The position numbers and the translations under genes are program-made. This document shows positions 38,538 to 46,366 of a DNA stretch of 64,000 bases, one piece after another. Position 1 is the first letter of the stretch, and each line of letters opens with the position of its first letter. Source of the stretch: Streptomyces spinoverrucosus. GTDB taxonomy: Bacteria > Actinomycetota > Actinomycetes > Streptomycetales > Streptomycetaceae. The stretch lies in contig NZ_JADPZX010000003.1 of the NCBI RefSeq assembly GCF_015712165.1, positions 310,001-374,000 on the forward strand, given 5' to 3'. The notes under the pieces are model-generated. The model did no database searches, was not told where the DNA came from, and saw only the letters and a program-made list of their open reading frames with translations.

Positions 38538-39581
38538 ATGCTGGAGAAGGTGTTCGACAGCGAGAGCCTGCCGGTGCCGGACCGGGTCGAGGCCTGGCGG
38601 GACGTCACGGCAAGCGCCCTGATACCCAACGAGTTCACCATCGACCCCGCAGCTGAGTTCCGGGCCTCGCTCAGAGCCGCGGACCTGGGCGGGGCGCAGG
38701 TGACCGGCCTGACCTACGCGTCCATGACGTCACGACGGACACCGCGGCTGATCCGCCAGTCCGATCCCGAAATGTACGCCGTGGGGCTCATCCTCCGCGG
38801 ACAGCAAGTCATGGTCCAGGACGGGTGCGAAGCGCGGCTGGGGGCAGGCGATCTCGTGGTGTACTCCACCTCCCGCCCCTACACGGCGGTCGTGGAGGCC
38901 GGGCGGGACCCGGCGGGCTCCGTAGTGGTACAGATCCCCCGGGTCATGGTCCCGGTGTCGTCGAGCCGCGTGGACCGGATACTGGCGGCCCGCATGTCAG
39001 GACGCGAAGGTGTCGGCGGCCTGCTCGCCGGCTTCCTCACCCACGCGGCCACCGACACCGTGCCCTGCCGGCCCGCCGACAGCCGGCGGCTCGGCAACGT
39101 CCTCGTCGGCCTGATCACCGCATGGCTGGCCCACCACCTGGACGCCGCGGACCAGACACCCGCCGAAACCCGCCGGCACATCCAGTTCCTGGAGATCGAG
39201 GACTTCATCAGCCGACATCTGGGCGACGCCGAACTCTCTCCCGCCACCGTCGCTGCCGCTCACCACATCTCGCTGCGGACCCTGCACCGCCTCTTCCACA
39301 ACCATGCCCACGGTGCCACGGTCGCCTCCTACATCCGCCGGCAGCGGCTCGCACGCGCGCGACGCGACCTGGGCGACCCGCGCCTGTCCGGGCGACCTGT
39401 CCACGCGATCGCCGCCCGCTGGGGTTTTCCCCGCCCCGCCGACTTCACCCGGGCCTTCCGCACCATGTACGGCTGCACCCCCACCGAATACCGACACGGA
39501 GTGTTGCGCGCAGATGCCGGCGTCCATCGCCAAGCGCGTGGCACGCACTGCTATCCACACGCCGGCAGCACCTCGGAATGA
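38538..39581 (+). CDS. AraC-family regulator
   Basis: 347 residues; ATG 38538 (or GTG 38532) lies after GAGGGGGA. The N-terminal AraC-binding-like domain (LPVPDRVEAWRDVTASALIPNEF; GAGDLVVYSTSRPYTAVVE) is of the type found in CuxR/NphR-like activators, and the C-terminal HTH pair is LSPATVAAAHHISLRTLHRLF and IAARWGFPRPADFTRAFR, ending in GCTPTEYR. A role is not evident: neighbours are a sensor-phosphatase-like gene and a cell-wall protein. An orphan regulator. Confidence 0.88.
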   Translation: MLEKVFDSESLPVPDRVEAWRDVTASALIPNEFTIDPAAEFRASLRAADLGGAQVTGLTYASMTSRRTPRLIRQSDPEMYAVGLILRGQQVMVQDGCEARLGAGDLVVYSTSRPYTAVVEAGRDPAGSVVVQIPRVMVPVSSSRVDRILAARMSGREGVGGLLAGFLTHAATDTVPCRPADSRRLGNVLVGLITAWLAHHLDAADQTPAETRRHIQFLEIEDFISRHLGDAELSPATVAAAHHISLRTLHRLFHNHAHGATVASYIRRQRLARARRDLGDPRLSGRPVHAIAARWGFPRPADFTRAFRTMYGCTPTEYRHGVLRADAGVHRQARGTHCYPHAGSTSE

Positions 39582-39674
39582 TCGGGCAAGGAAGAGATGC
39601 GCCGTGCACGGCGCATGCCCGTGACCCAGCCGCCCGCACTCGGCGGGCGGCACCGACAGCAGCAGGGGGAGAAC

Positions 39675-40124
39675 ATGAGACACGCACGCTGGAAGGCCGC
39701 CCTCGTCGCCGTATCCGCGGCCGGGATCCTCGCCTCGGGCGTCGCGCTGGCGCCCGCGGCCATCGCCGCACCCGCCCAGCAGGTCCCCACCCGGACCGTC
39801 GCCATCCAGGCCGTCAACAACCTCGGCCTCACCACCACCGAAGCCAAGAGTGTTCAGTGCTACGTCCGCGACGCCGGGTTCAGCCCCGGCGCGATCGACG
39901 GCCAGCTCGGCTACAACAGCTGGAGAGCCTGGCAGCTCTTCCTCAATGACCGCGGATTCAACGCCGGAAGGGTCGATGGCGACGTCGGCCCCAACACCAT
40001 CCGCGGCCTCCAGCGCTTCCTCACCTACGTCGGCTACGACACCGGCGGCATCGACGGCATCGCCGGAACCAAGACCAGGGCCGCCTGGAAGGCCTTCTCC
40101 CACCTCGGCGGGGGCTGGTGCTGA
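39675..40124 (+). CDS. Secreted peptidoglycan-binding protein
   Basis: 149 residues, AGGGGGAG before ATG. Signal peptide (AALVAVSAAGILASGVAL, cleavage near AIAAPAQ), then two consecutive PG_binding_1-like repeats: SVQCYVRDAGFSPGAIDGQLGY and LQRFLTYVGYDTGGIDGIAGTKTRAAWKAF. No catalytic domain. Probably attaches to the cell wall as a small structural or inhibitor protein. It starts a group of cell-wall genes (39.7-42.8 kb). Confidence 0.82.
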   Translation: MRHARWKAALVAVSAAGILASGVALAPAAIAAPAQQVPTRTVAIQAVNNLGLTTTEAKSVQCYVRDAGFSPGAIDGQLGYNSWRAWQLFLNDRGFNAGRVDGDVGPNTIRGLQRFLTYVGYDTGGIDGIAGTKTRAAWKAFSHLGGGWC

Positions 40125-40174
40125 CCACCCGTCGCGCCGTACGACGGTAATCCGCGGCGTTCTCAAGGAAATGG

Positions 40175-40197
40175 CGCCGGCCGCTTCATGGCCGGCG
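40175..40197 (+). terminator. Stem-loop terminator
   Basis: CGCCGGCC (40175-40182) and GGCCGGCG (40190-40197) form a perfect 8-bp stem with a GCTTCAT loop, 50 bases after the peptidoglycan-binding gene. Confidence 0.6.
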
Positions 40198-40309
40198 TGG
40201 CCGGGTGTCCCCACCGTGCTCGAAGCTCGCGTCGCCGACCGGCAGTCTGCGGTTCCCGGTTCCGGTGACAGTGGTGGCGGCGGCTTCGAGCCGGCCGACG
40301 GCCCTGCCG

Positions 40310-40445
40310 TACGGTGACGGCGAGCGCGCCCCAGGCGGCGGGCCCCACGATGCCGTGCGCGGACAGCAGGTGTGCAGCGCGACGCGTCGGTGCCCCGGTT
40401 GCCGTTGCTCGTCAGCGGGAACGCGGCCTGGGGGAAGCGCACGTG
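40310..40445 (-). pseudogene. Remnant of a peptidoglycan-binding domain
   Basis: On the minus strand one frame gives FPQAAFPLTSNGNRGTDAS and a second gives AHLLSAHGIVGPAAWGALAV followed by TVRQG. Together these are the linker, last helix and exit (V-D-G-x-V-G-P-x-T-W-x-A-L, then x-V-T-V-R-Q-G) of a typical Streptomyces PG_binding_1 tandem protein; about 10-15 residues between them are gone and the frame changes. No start or stop signals remain. It lies just downstream of the DUF1906 gene, which ends with the same motif (GIAGPATWGALQ), so it may descend from it or a paralogue. The rest of the 40125-40466 gap holds only the hairpin noted above. Confidence 0.5.
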
Positions 40446-40466
40446 AGTTGGCTCATGGCTCCTGGT

Positions 40467-42218
40467 TCACCTTCCTGACTGGAGGGCGCCCCAGGTGGCG
40501 GGGCCGGCGATGCCGTCGACGCTCAGTCCTCGCGAGGACTGGTAGTCGCGTACGGCCTGCGTGGTGCCCGAGCCGAAGACGCCGTCGATGGCCACCGTCC
40601 GGCCGAGCGCGGCGGTCAGGGCGCGCTGCAGACGGGTGACGGCCTCGCCCGTGGAGCCGCTCTGGAGGGTCGGGGTGGTGCCACGGGACAGCAGCGCGGT
40701 CCACGTCCTGGGCCCGACCGCGCCGTCCGCCGACAGACCTGTGCTGGACTGGAAGTTCCTCGCGGCGGCGGCGGTGTCGGGGCCGAAGGTGCCGTCCGGC
40801 GTGCCCGGGTCGTGACCGGCGGCCTTCAACAGGCACTGCGCCGCCTTGACCAGGTTTCCGGTCGAGCCGCTCTGAACGGTGGTGTACGCGATGAAGTCGA
40901 GGTTCACCCCGGTGCAGTTGGGCGGTTGCGGGGTGCCGGTGCCCACGTCGAGGTAGTCGCGGTCGATGTTGATCGAGTAGCCGCCGTAGGACTCGCTGAC
41001 CTCGCCCGCGTACTGGTGGATGCGCTGGTGGTCGGACCAGTGGGTGGACGGCACGTAGGAACCGGTGTTGGTGTCGGCGGCGCCGTTCCACCACGCGTAG
41101 AAGATGTGGTCGACCCGCGTGTAGGCGCTGTTGCCGTACTCGCTCGCCGCGTCCCTGATGCCGGAGGCGGCGCTGGAGTAGAAGCCGGAAAGGTAACCGC
41201 TGCTGTGCAGCCGCTCCGTCCAGCCGGACAGGTAGGACAGCACGGCCGCCTTGCAGGAGGCCGTCGAGCTGTACGCCTCGATGTCGCTGTAGATGGCGCT
41301 GCCCGCCGGGATGCCGAGGTTCGACGCGGCGGTGATGGCACCGGCGGCCGCGGTGACGCCCTGGGACCTGGCCGTGGCGGGATCGGAGGACATCTTCAGG
41401 GAGTAACTGGTGCACGGCGCCTGGCGGCCGACGTCGATGGGGATCAGACGCCATCCGTTGTTCGTCTGGTTGGTCACCCAGCTCGCGGTGAGGTTCGGCT
41501 GGGCGCAGGCGCGGAAGGAACCGCTGATGTAGACGCCCACCGCGCTGTACGGCGAGCTGGACTGCCAGGCGTTCATGGCGGCTTGCGAAGGCGCGGCGCA
41601 GGCGTCGAATCCCTTGCCCAGGTAGCTGCCCGGTTGGGGTCCGGCCGCAGCCAGGGGAGCGGCGGCGTCTGACCGTTGTCCTGAACGAGGAAGTTCAGTG
41701 CGCTTGGCGCCTGCGGTGAGCTCGGCCGAGGCGAGCACGTCGCGCACCAGGCTCTCCGTGTTCGGGGTGTGGGCGGCGGTGACGAGGACCCCGGCGTCCT
41801 CGACCGCGATCTGGATGGTGTCGTTGTTCGACGCGGCGGAGGGGGCGGTGGCCTCGCCCCGCGGAGTCCGCGCGGTCGCCGCCGTCGCCTGGCCGGCCGA
41901 GCGGGCGGTGATGGGCTCGACGACGATGCCTGCCGTACGGCCGACGACTCGGGCGGGGCAGTCGTTCTGGTCGGCGGGCTCGCCCACGTAGACGGCGGGT
42001 CTGTCGAAGCGGAGGCAGGCGCGCGGGTTCTCGGCCAGATCGACCACCCGCCAGTGGGCGGGCACTTCGATGCGGTAGCCGTGGTAGGTCACGGTCTGCC
42101 GGTTCTCGGGTGCGGTATCCGCTGAGGCGGGGGCGGGGACGGCGAGCGCGCCGATACCGGCGAGCAGCGCCAGCAAGGCCGTGCCGGCGCGGGCGCGCCA
42201 GAGGGTGCGGGACGACAT
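40467..42218 (-). CDS. Secreted DUF1906 glycoside-hydrolase-like protein with two peptidoglycan-binding domains
   Basis: 583 residues from ATG 42218 (AGGAGTG upstream); the open frame further upstream is the shadow of the M15 gene. A signal peptide (GTALLALLAGIGALAVPAPASA) is followed by a ~150-residue region (YHGYRIEVPAHWRVVDLAENP), then a Rv2525c-like DUF1906 TIM-barrel (residues ~205-420: GKGFDACAAPSQAAMNAWQ; GVYISGSFRACAQPNLTASW; SAIYSDIEAY; YSSAASGIRD) and two C-terminal PG_binding_1 repeats (~440-583). This family is thought to act on or bind cell wall; the conserved Asp of SDIEAY fits a hydrolase-like site. The first ~200 residues are a Streptomyces-type N-terminal domain of unknown role. 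Confidence 0.85.
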   Translation of the reverse strand: MSSRTLWRARAGTALLALLAGIGALAVPAPASADTAPENRQTVTYHGYRIEVPAHWRVVDLAENPRACLRFDRPAVYVGEPADQNDCPARVVGRTAGIVVEPITARSAGQATAATARTPRGEATAPSAASNNDTIQIAVEDAGVLVTAAHTPNTESLVRDVLASAELTAGAKRTELPRSGQRSDAAAPLAAAGPQPGSYLGKGFDACAAPSQAAMNAWQSSSPYSAVGVYISGSFRACAQPNLTASWVTNQTNNGWRLIPIDVGRQAPCTSYSLKMSSDPATARSQGVTAAAGAITAASNLGIPAGSAIYSDIEAYSSTASCKAAVLSYLSGWTERLHSSGYLSGFYSSAASGIRDAASEYGNSAYTRVDHIFYAWWNGAADTNTGSYVPSTHWSDHQRIHQYAGEVSESYGGYSINIDRDYLDVGTGTPQPPNCTGVNLDFIAYTTVQSGSTGNLVKAAQCLLKAAGHDPGTPDGTFGPDTAAAARNFQSSTGLSADGAVGPRTWTALLSRGTTPTLQSGSTGEAVTRLQRALTAALGRTVAIDGVFGSGTTQAVRDYQSSRGLSVDGIAGPATWGALQSGR

Positions 42219-42405
42219 CAGGGCACTCCTACTCGGTGCGGGGAGAGGGAGGAAGAGTGGAGCGGCAGTGCTGCTCCGTGCCGGGGTGAAGTGGTGCGTG
42301 GCCAGGTACGGAAGGGCTGCTCCGTGGCCGGGAGAGAGCGGTGCGCGTGCCGGCGTGAAAGGCTTGCTCCGTGCCGGGACACGCGGTGTGCGTCGGATTC
42401 GCCGG

Positions 42406-42792
42406 TCAGACGCCGCTACTGGACGCGGACCAGGAGCGGCTGGTGCGCCTGTCCACGTGGGTGGGCTCGTCGTGGCGGGGGTAGCCCGGGCCGAAGATGC
42501 CGCCGAAGCCGTGGTGGCGGGCCCGCTGGGCGAGCTGGCAGAACGACGGGTCGCCGACCAGATCGGCGGCGTCACCGTACAAGTGCCGACTGTTCGAGGC
42601 GCCGCCCACCGCGCTGTTGCAGGCGTAGGACTTGGACTTGGCCGTTGCCGCACTGGCCGCGCCGCCGGAACAGGTGGAGTTGCACCCGTTGAGCTTGGTC
42701 CGCGGGCCGGGCCGACCCTGGCCGGCACACCACCCGCCATGGCAGACATGGGCATGACAATCACGCATGAGTCGAACCGTGCGTCTCAGCAT
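42406..42792 (-). pseudogene. Shortened M15-type DD-peptidase
   Basis: ATG 42792 with GGAGG upstream opens a 128-residue frame without a signal peptide. The second half is clearly a Streptomyces zinc D-Ala-D-Ala peptidase: SYACNSAVGGASNSRHLYG, DAADLVGDPSFCQLAQRARH, then DEPTHV, which keep all three zinc ligands (His, Asp, His). Before it comes LNGCNSTCSGGAASAATAK and then directly the SYACNS block; relatives have about 30 more residues here (the helix and V-T-S-G-F-R strand). The N-terminal peptidoglycan-binding domain is also gone. The fold is probably broken, so I treat it as a decayed gene although the start signals are intact. Confidence 0.55.
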
Positions 42793-42983
42793 CGCGCCTC
42801 CGCCTGAATCCTGGTGCCCCCCAAAGGGGTTGAGGCGAGTGTGGCGCCGTAGCCGGGTCGGCGTCCACACCGTCACCATCTGCCACAGGACCAGACCTCC
42901 GGCACAGACCGTGGACAGGCCCCCGGGGGAGGTGCTCCGGGTTGGGTGGGTGGTGTGTCGTGGGACCGTGGGGCCGGTTGGCC

Positions 42984-43889
42984 TCAGGCCCCGGCCGCCG
43001 CCTGCCTGTCGACGGAGAGACCCAGTCGGTCGGCCACGGTGGTCAGGGCCGTTCCGAGTCGGAGCGCGATGCGGGTGACGGCGTGCCGGTCGCCCCGGGT
43101 CGGGTCCCGGTTGACGATCAGTACCGGCTTTCCGGCCTGGGCCGCCTGACGGACGAACCGGAGCCCGGACATCACCGTCAGCGAGGAACCCAGGACCAGT
43201 AGCGAGGTTGCCTCGCCGACCAGCTCGCGGCAGTGCTCGACCCGCCGTGGCGGAACGTTCTCGCCGAAGAACACCACGTCCGGTTTGAGAATGCCGCCGC
43301 ATGTCGTGCAGGGCACCACGCGGAAGTCCCCGACCTGCTCGTCGGTGAGGTCGGCGTCACCGTCCGGGTTGATTCCGGCGGCCACCGGCTCGAAGCCCAC
43401 GTTGGCGTCCTCCAGCCGCCGGGCGAGTTCGCGGCGCGGGCTGAAGGCACGACAGGAAAGGCAGACGACCCGGTCCAGGCTGCCGTGGAGTTCCACGACG
43501 CCCTCGCTGCCGGCGGCCTGGTGCAGACCGTCGACGTTCTGAGTGATCACGCCCGAGAGCAGGCCCTGCCGCCCGAACGCGGCCACGGCCCGGTGCCCGG
43601 CGTTCGGGCGGGCGCGGCCGAAGGTGCGCCAGCCGAGGTGGCTGCGCGCCCAGTACCGGCGCCGGGCCTGGGTGCCGGCGGTGAAGTCCTGGTAGGTCAT
43701 CGGGGTGTGCCGGCTCAGGCTCCCGCCCTCGCCCCGGTAGTCGGGGATGCCCGACTCCGTGGAGATGCCCGCCCCGCTGAGCACCAGCACACCGCCGGCC
43801 TTCAGCGCATCGACGACCGGCTCGAGATCCGTGGTGCCCGGCGGCAGGTCCTCGGCAGGGGTCCAGCTCAAGGTGGGGCGCATGCGCAT
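42984..43889 (-). CDS. Sirtuin NAD-dependent protein deacylase
   Basis: 301 residues from ATG 43889, weak ribosome site. The NAD-binding signature is LSGAGISTESGIPDYRG, followed by ITQNVDGLHQAAG with the catalytic His nearby in VELHGSLDRVVCLSC; the zinc ribbon is C-L-S-C ... C-T-T-C. GSSLTVMSGLRFV and PVLIVNRDPT complete the Rossmann part. The length and the insert between the Cys pairs put it with the class II-type bacterial Sir2 proteins. Stand-alone gene divergent from the GH27 gene. Confidence 0.93.
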   Translation of the reverse strand: MRMRPTLSWTPAEDLPPGTTDLEPVVDALKAGGVLVLSGAGISTESGIPDYRGEGGSLSRHTPMTYQDFTAGTQARRRYWARSHLGWRTFGRARPNAGHRAVAAFGRQGLLSGVITQNVDGLHQAAGSEGVVELHGSLDRVVCLSCRAFSPRRELARRLEDANVGFEPVAAGINPDGDADLTDEQVGDFRVVPCTTCGGILKPDVVFFGENVPPRRVEHCRELVGEATSLLVLGSSLTVMSGLRFVRQAAQAGKPVLIVNRDPTRGDRHAVTRIALRLGTALTTVADRLGLSVDRQAAAGA

Positions 43890-43938
43890 GCCGTAAGGGT
43901 ACGGAACAGGCTGCCTGCACTGGGTCCCCGTTTTTAAG

Positions 43939-43961
43939 TTAATTAGCAATTAATATTGACA
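43939..43961 (+). promoter_or_regulatory. Operator and -35 of GH27 alpha-galactosidase
   Basis: TTAATT (43939-43944), AGC, AATTAA (43948-43953) is a perfect AT-rich palindrome in 70+% GC DNA, and TTGACA (43956-43961) follows two bases later. The same arrangement occurs upstream of the ABC transporter gene at 46248-46270, so this is a shared operator overlapping a promoter. A -10 is weak (CACAGT at 43979). Confidence 0.7.
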
Positions 43962-44057
43962 GGTTTCGGGAGCCCGGCCACAGTTTCCGCCGTGGCACCG
44001 CCGCCCGCGCAATGACGGCGGGGTTGCCTTGTGGACCCCAACTCTCGGGAGAACTCA

Positions 44058-46190
44058 GTGACTTCGCATCGTGCAGGATTGGCGCGAGTGCGGCGTACCA
44101 CGGTGGTGCTCGGCGCCGTGGTGCTGGTCGGGTCGGTAGTTCCCGCGGCACACGCCGGGGACGACCAGGGTGCGCCGCAGTACTACGACAGCGGCCTCGC
44201 CCCCACGCCGTACATGGGATGGAACACCTACTACGGGCTCGGCGCCCCGACGGAGGAACAGGTCAGAAAGGTCGCCGACCACCTCGTCAGCAGCGGTCTG
44301 CGCGACAGCGGCTACGACATCGTCTGGCTCGACGGCGGTTGGCAGGCCGACCAGCCGCGGGACCCGGAGACGGGCCGGCTCGTGGCCCATCCGACCCGCT
44401 TCCCCTCCGGCATACCTGCCCTGGTGACGTACCTTCACCAGCGGGGTCTCAAGGCCGGCATCTACACCGACGCGGGCGAGTACGACGGCGGCAAGTGGTG
44501 CGGCCTGGGCAGCCGTGGCCACTACGAGGAGGACGCCCGCCAGTTCGCCGGGTGGAAGGTCGACGCGATCAAGGTGGACTTCCTCTGCGGCATCGGCGCC
44601 GGGCTCGACCCGGAGCCGGCGTTCAAGGAGTTCAGCGAGGCCGTCGCCAAGTCCGGCCGCAAGATGCTGCTCAACCTGTGCAACCCGCTCACCGACGACT
44701 GGGGACTGCCGCACACCCCCGAGCAGGACGCGCACAACACGTTCGTCTACGGCCCCACCACCGCCGACTCCTGGCGCACCGGCACCGACATCGCCTTCGG
44801 CATCCCGAGCGCCGGGGAGTGGCCCAACGTCCTGCGCAACATGGACGCCAACGCCTGGCACCCCGAGGCGCAGGGGCCGGGCCACTGGAACGACCCGGAC
44901 TACCTGATCCCGATGCGCAAGCTCGCCGACGGCGGCTACGAGCTGACGGAGGAGGAGTCCACCACGCAGTTCGTGATGTGGGCCGAGATGGCCTCGCCGC
45001 TGATCATCGGCAGCGACCCGCGCACCCTGCCGCAGTCGATGATCGACACCCTGCGCAATCCCGAGATCATCGCCGTGAACCAGGACCCGCTCGGCATCCA
45101 GGGCGCCCGGGTGGCGACCGACTCGGTCGGCGACGTGTACAGCAAGGTCCTGAAGGGCGCGGGCAAGCGGGCCGTGGTCCTGCTCAACCGCTCCGACCAG
45201 GCCCAGGAGCGCACCGTCCGGTTCTCCCACGCGGGGCTGACCGGCCCGGTCGCGGTGCGGGACCTGCGGGCCCGCGAGTCGCGCGGCACGCACACCGGCT
45301 CGTACACGGTGCGGGTCCCCGCGCACGGAACCGCCTTCCTCAAGCTGACCGGCACGGACGACGCCCCCGGTACGCGGCTGCCGGGACGCGCCTCCGCGAG
45401 TCCGGCGCTGGTGCGCGACGGTGACCGGCTGACGGTGTTCACCCGTGGCACCGACGGCGCGCTGCGCGCTCAGACCGCGCGCGGCGGTGACTGGTCCCGG
45501 GCCAGGACCACCGAGCTGGGCGGCCCGACGCGCGGCCGCATCCTCGGTCAGCCCGCCGCGTACGCCTCGTCCGGCGGCCGGATCGACGTCTTCGTCCGCG
45601 GCACCGACAACACCGCCTACCGGCGGGTCTACACGGACGGGCACTGGGGGCGCTGGCAGCGCCTGGGCGGAACGCTGACGGACGCGCCGACCGCGGCCTT
45701 CGCCGGCCCCGACGACTGGACGCTGTTCGCGCGCGGTGCGGACGGCAGCGTGCGGACGCGCGGCCCCGCCTCCGACTGGACCTCGCTGGGCGCACCGCAG
45801 GACCGGGCCTTCTACGGACGTCCGTCGGCCGTGGTCGACGACGCCGGACGGCTGCACGTGGCCGTGCGTACCCCCGACGACGCCGTGTGGTCGCGGACCC
45901 GGGACACCTCGGGCACCTGGTCCGACTGGACGGCGCTCGGCGGCACCATCAGCGGCAGTCCGACCCTGGTGGCCTCGGGCGGCACGGTCCATCTGTACGC
46001 GCGGGCCGGTGACTACACGCTCTGGCAGCGCAGTTGGACCGCGGTGGACGGCTGGGCCGGCTGGACCAAGAACCACGGCTTCGTCAGCGGAGTGTTCGAC
46101 GGTGCGCTCGGTGCCGTAGCCGGGCCGGACGGTGGCGTGCTGGCCGCCTTCCGTGGAGTGGACGGCCGCGTCCACCAGACCGAGCTCTGA
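44058..46190 (+). CDS. Secreted GH27 alpha-galactosidase with C-terminal propeller-like domain
   Basis: GTG at 44058 follows GGGAGA. 710 residues: signal peptide (RRTTVVLGAVVLVGSVVPAAHA), GH27 catalytic barrel (~45-330; PYMGWNTYYGLGA; nucleophile Asp in AIKVDFLCG; acid/base Asp in GHWNDPDYLIPM), an all-beta C-domain, then from about residue 435 a ~270-residue region with five to six similar blades (VFTRGTDGALRAQ; VFVRGTDNTAYRR; LFARGADGSV; VAVRTPDDAVWSR; LYARAGDYTLWQR), the PLL/tachylectin-like propeller used as a glycan-binding module. It would release galactose from galactomannan or raffinose-type sugars outside the cell. A hairpin follows it, then a second promoter for the importer. Confidence 0.9.
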   Translation: MTSHRAGLARVRRTTVVLGAVVLVGSVVPAAHAGDDQGAPQYYDSGLAPTPYMGWNTYYGLGAPTEEQVRKVADHLVSSGLRDSGYDIVWLDGGWQADQPRDPETGRLVAHPTRFPSGIPALVTYLHQRGLKAGIYTDAGEYDGGKWCGLGSRGHYEEDARQFAGWKVDAIKVDFLCGIGAGLDPEPAFKEFSEAVAKSGRKMLLNLCNPLTDDWGLPHTPEQDAHNTFVYGPTTADSWRTGTDIAFGIPSAGEWPNVLRNMDANAWHPEAQGPGHWNDPDYLIPMRKLADGGYELTEEESTTQFVMWAEMASPLIIGSDPRTLPQSMIDTLRNPEIIAVNQDPLGIQGARVATDSVGDVYSKVLKGAGKRAVVLLNRSDQAQERTVRFSHAGLTGPVAVRDLRARESRGTHTGSYTVRVPAHGTAFLKLTGTDDAPGTRLPGRASASPALVRDGDRLTVFTRGTDGALRAQTARGGDWSRARTTELGGPTRGRILGQPAAYASSGGRIDVFVRGTDNTAYRRVYTDGHWGRWQRLGGTLTDAPTAAFAGPDDWTLFARGADGSVRTRGPASDWTSLGAPQDRAFYGRPSAVVDDAGRLHVAVRTPDDAVWSRTRDTSGTWSDWTALGGTISGSPTLVASGGTVHLYARAGDYTLWQRSWTAVDGWAGWTKNHGFVSGVFDGALGAVAGPDGGVLAAFRGVDGRVHQTEL

Positions 46191-46196
46191 CCTCCG

Positions 46197-46239
46197 TCGG
46201 TGTGCCTCCGGGCCTTGGAGTCGTCCGGGGGCACACCGA
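46197..46239 (+). terminator. Stem-loop after GH27 gene
   Basis: TCGGTGTGCC (46197-46206) and GGCACACCGA (46230-46239) pair perfectly over 10 bp, with CCGGG/CCCGG-like inner pairing, seven bases past the GH27 stop and just upstream of the second operator. It probably insulates the two transcripts. Confidence 0.65.
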
Positions 46240-46247
46240 CCGAAGAA

Positions 46248-46270
46248 TAAATTAGTAATTAATCTTGACG
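46248..46270 (+). promoter_or_regulatory. Operator and -35 of importer/galactose operon
   Basis: TAAATTAGTAATTAAT (46248-46263) followed by TTGACG (46265-46270) aligns base for base with the site at 43939-43961 (three differences in the first 17 bases). It lies about 100 bases before the substrate-binding protein gene. The GntR-family protein at 52441 is the only regulator in the locus and is the likely binder. Confidence 0.7.
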
Positions 46271-46366
46271 GCGCCGGGGCCTCCGGGACAGGCTGTGCCT
46301 GCCGCACCCGGAGCCGGGCCGTCACAGGGCCTCAACTCCGTTTCATGGGCACAAGGGAGTGCACAG

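Noticed and set aside
42219..42764. N-terminal extension of the DUF1906 protein
   Set aside because: The extension overlaps the M15 gene in another frame and the signal peptide with a ribosome site lies at 42218.
43890..44057. IS end or att site in the AT-rich stretch
   Set aside because: No transposase, tRNA or integrase nearby; the same sequence recurs before the importer operon with a -35, which fits an operator.
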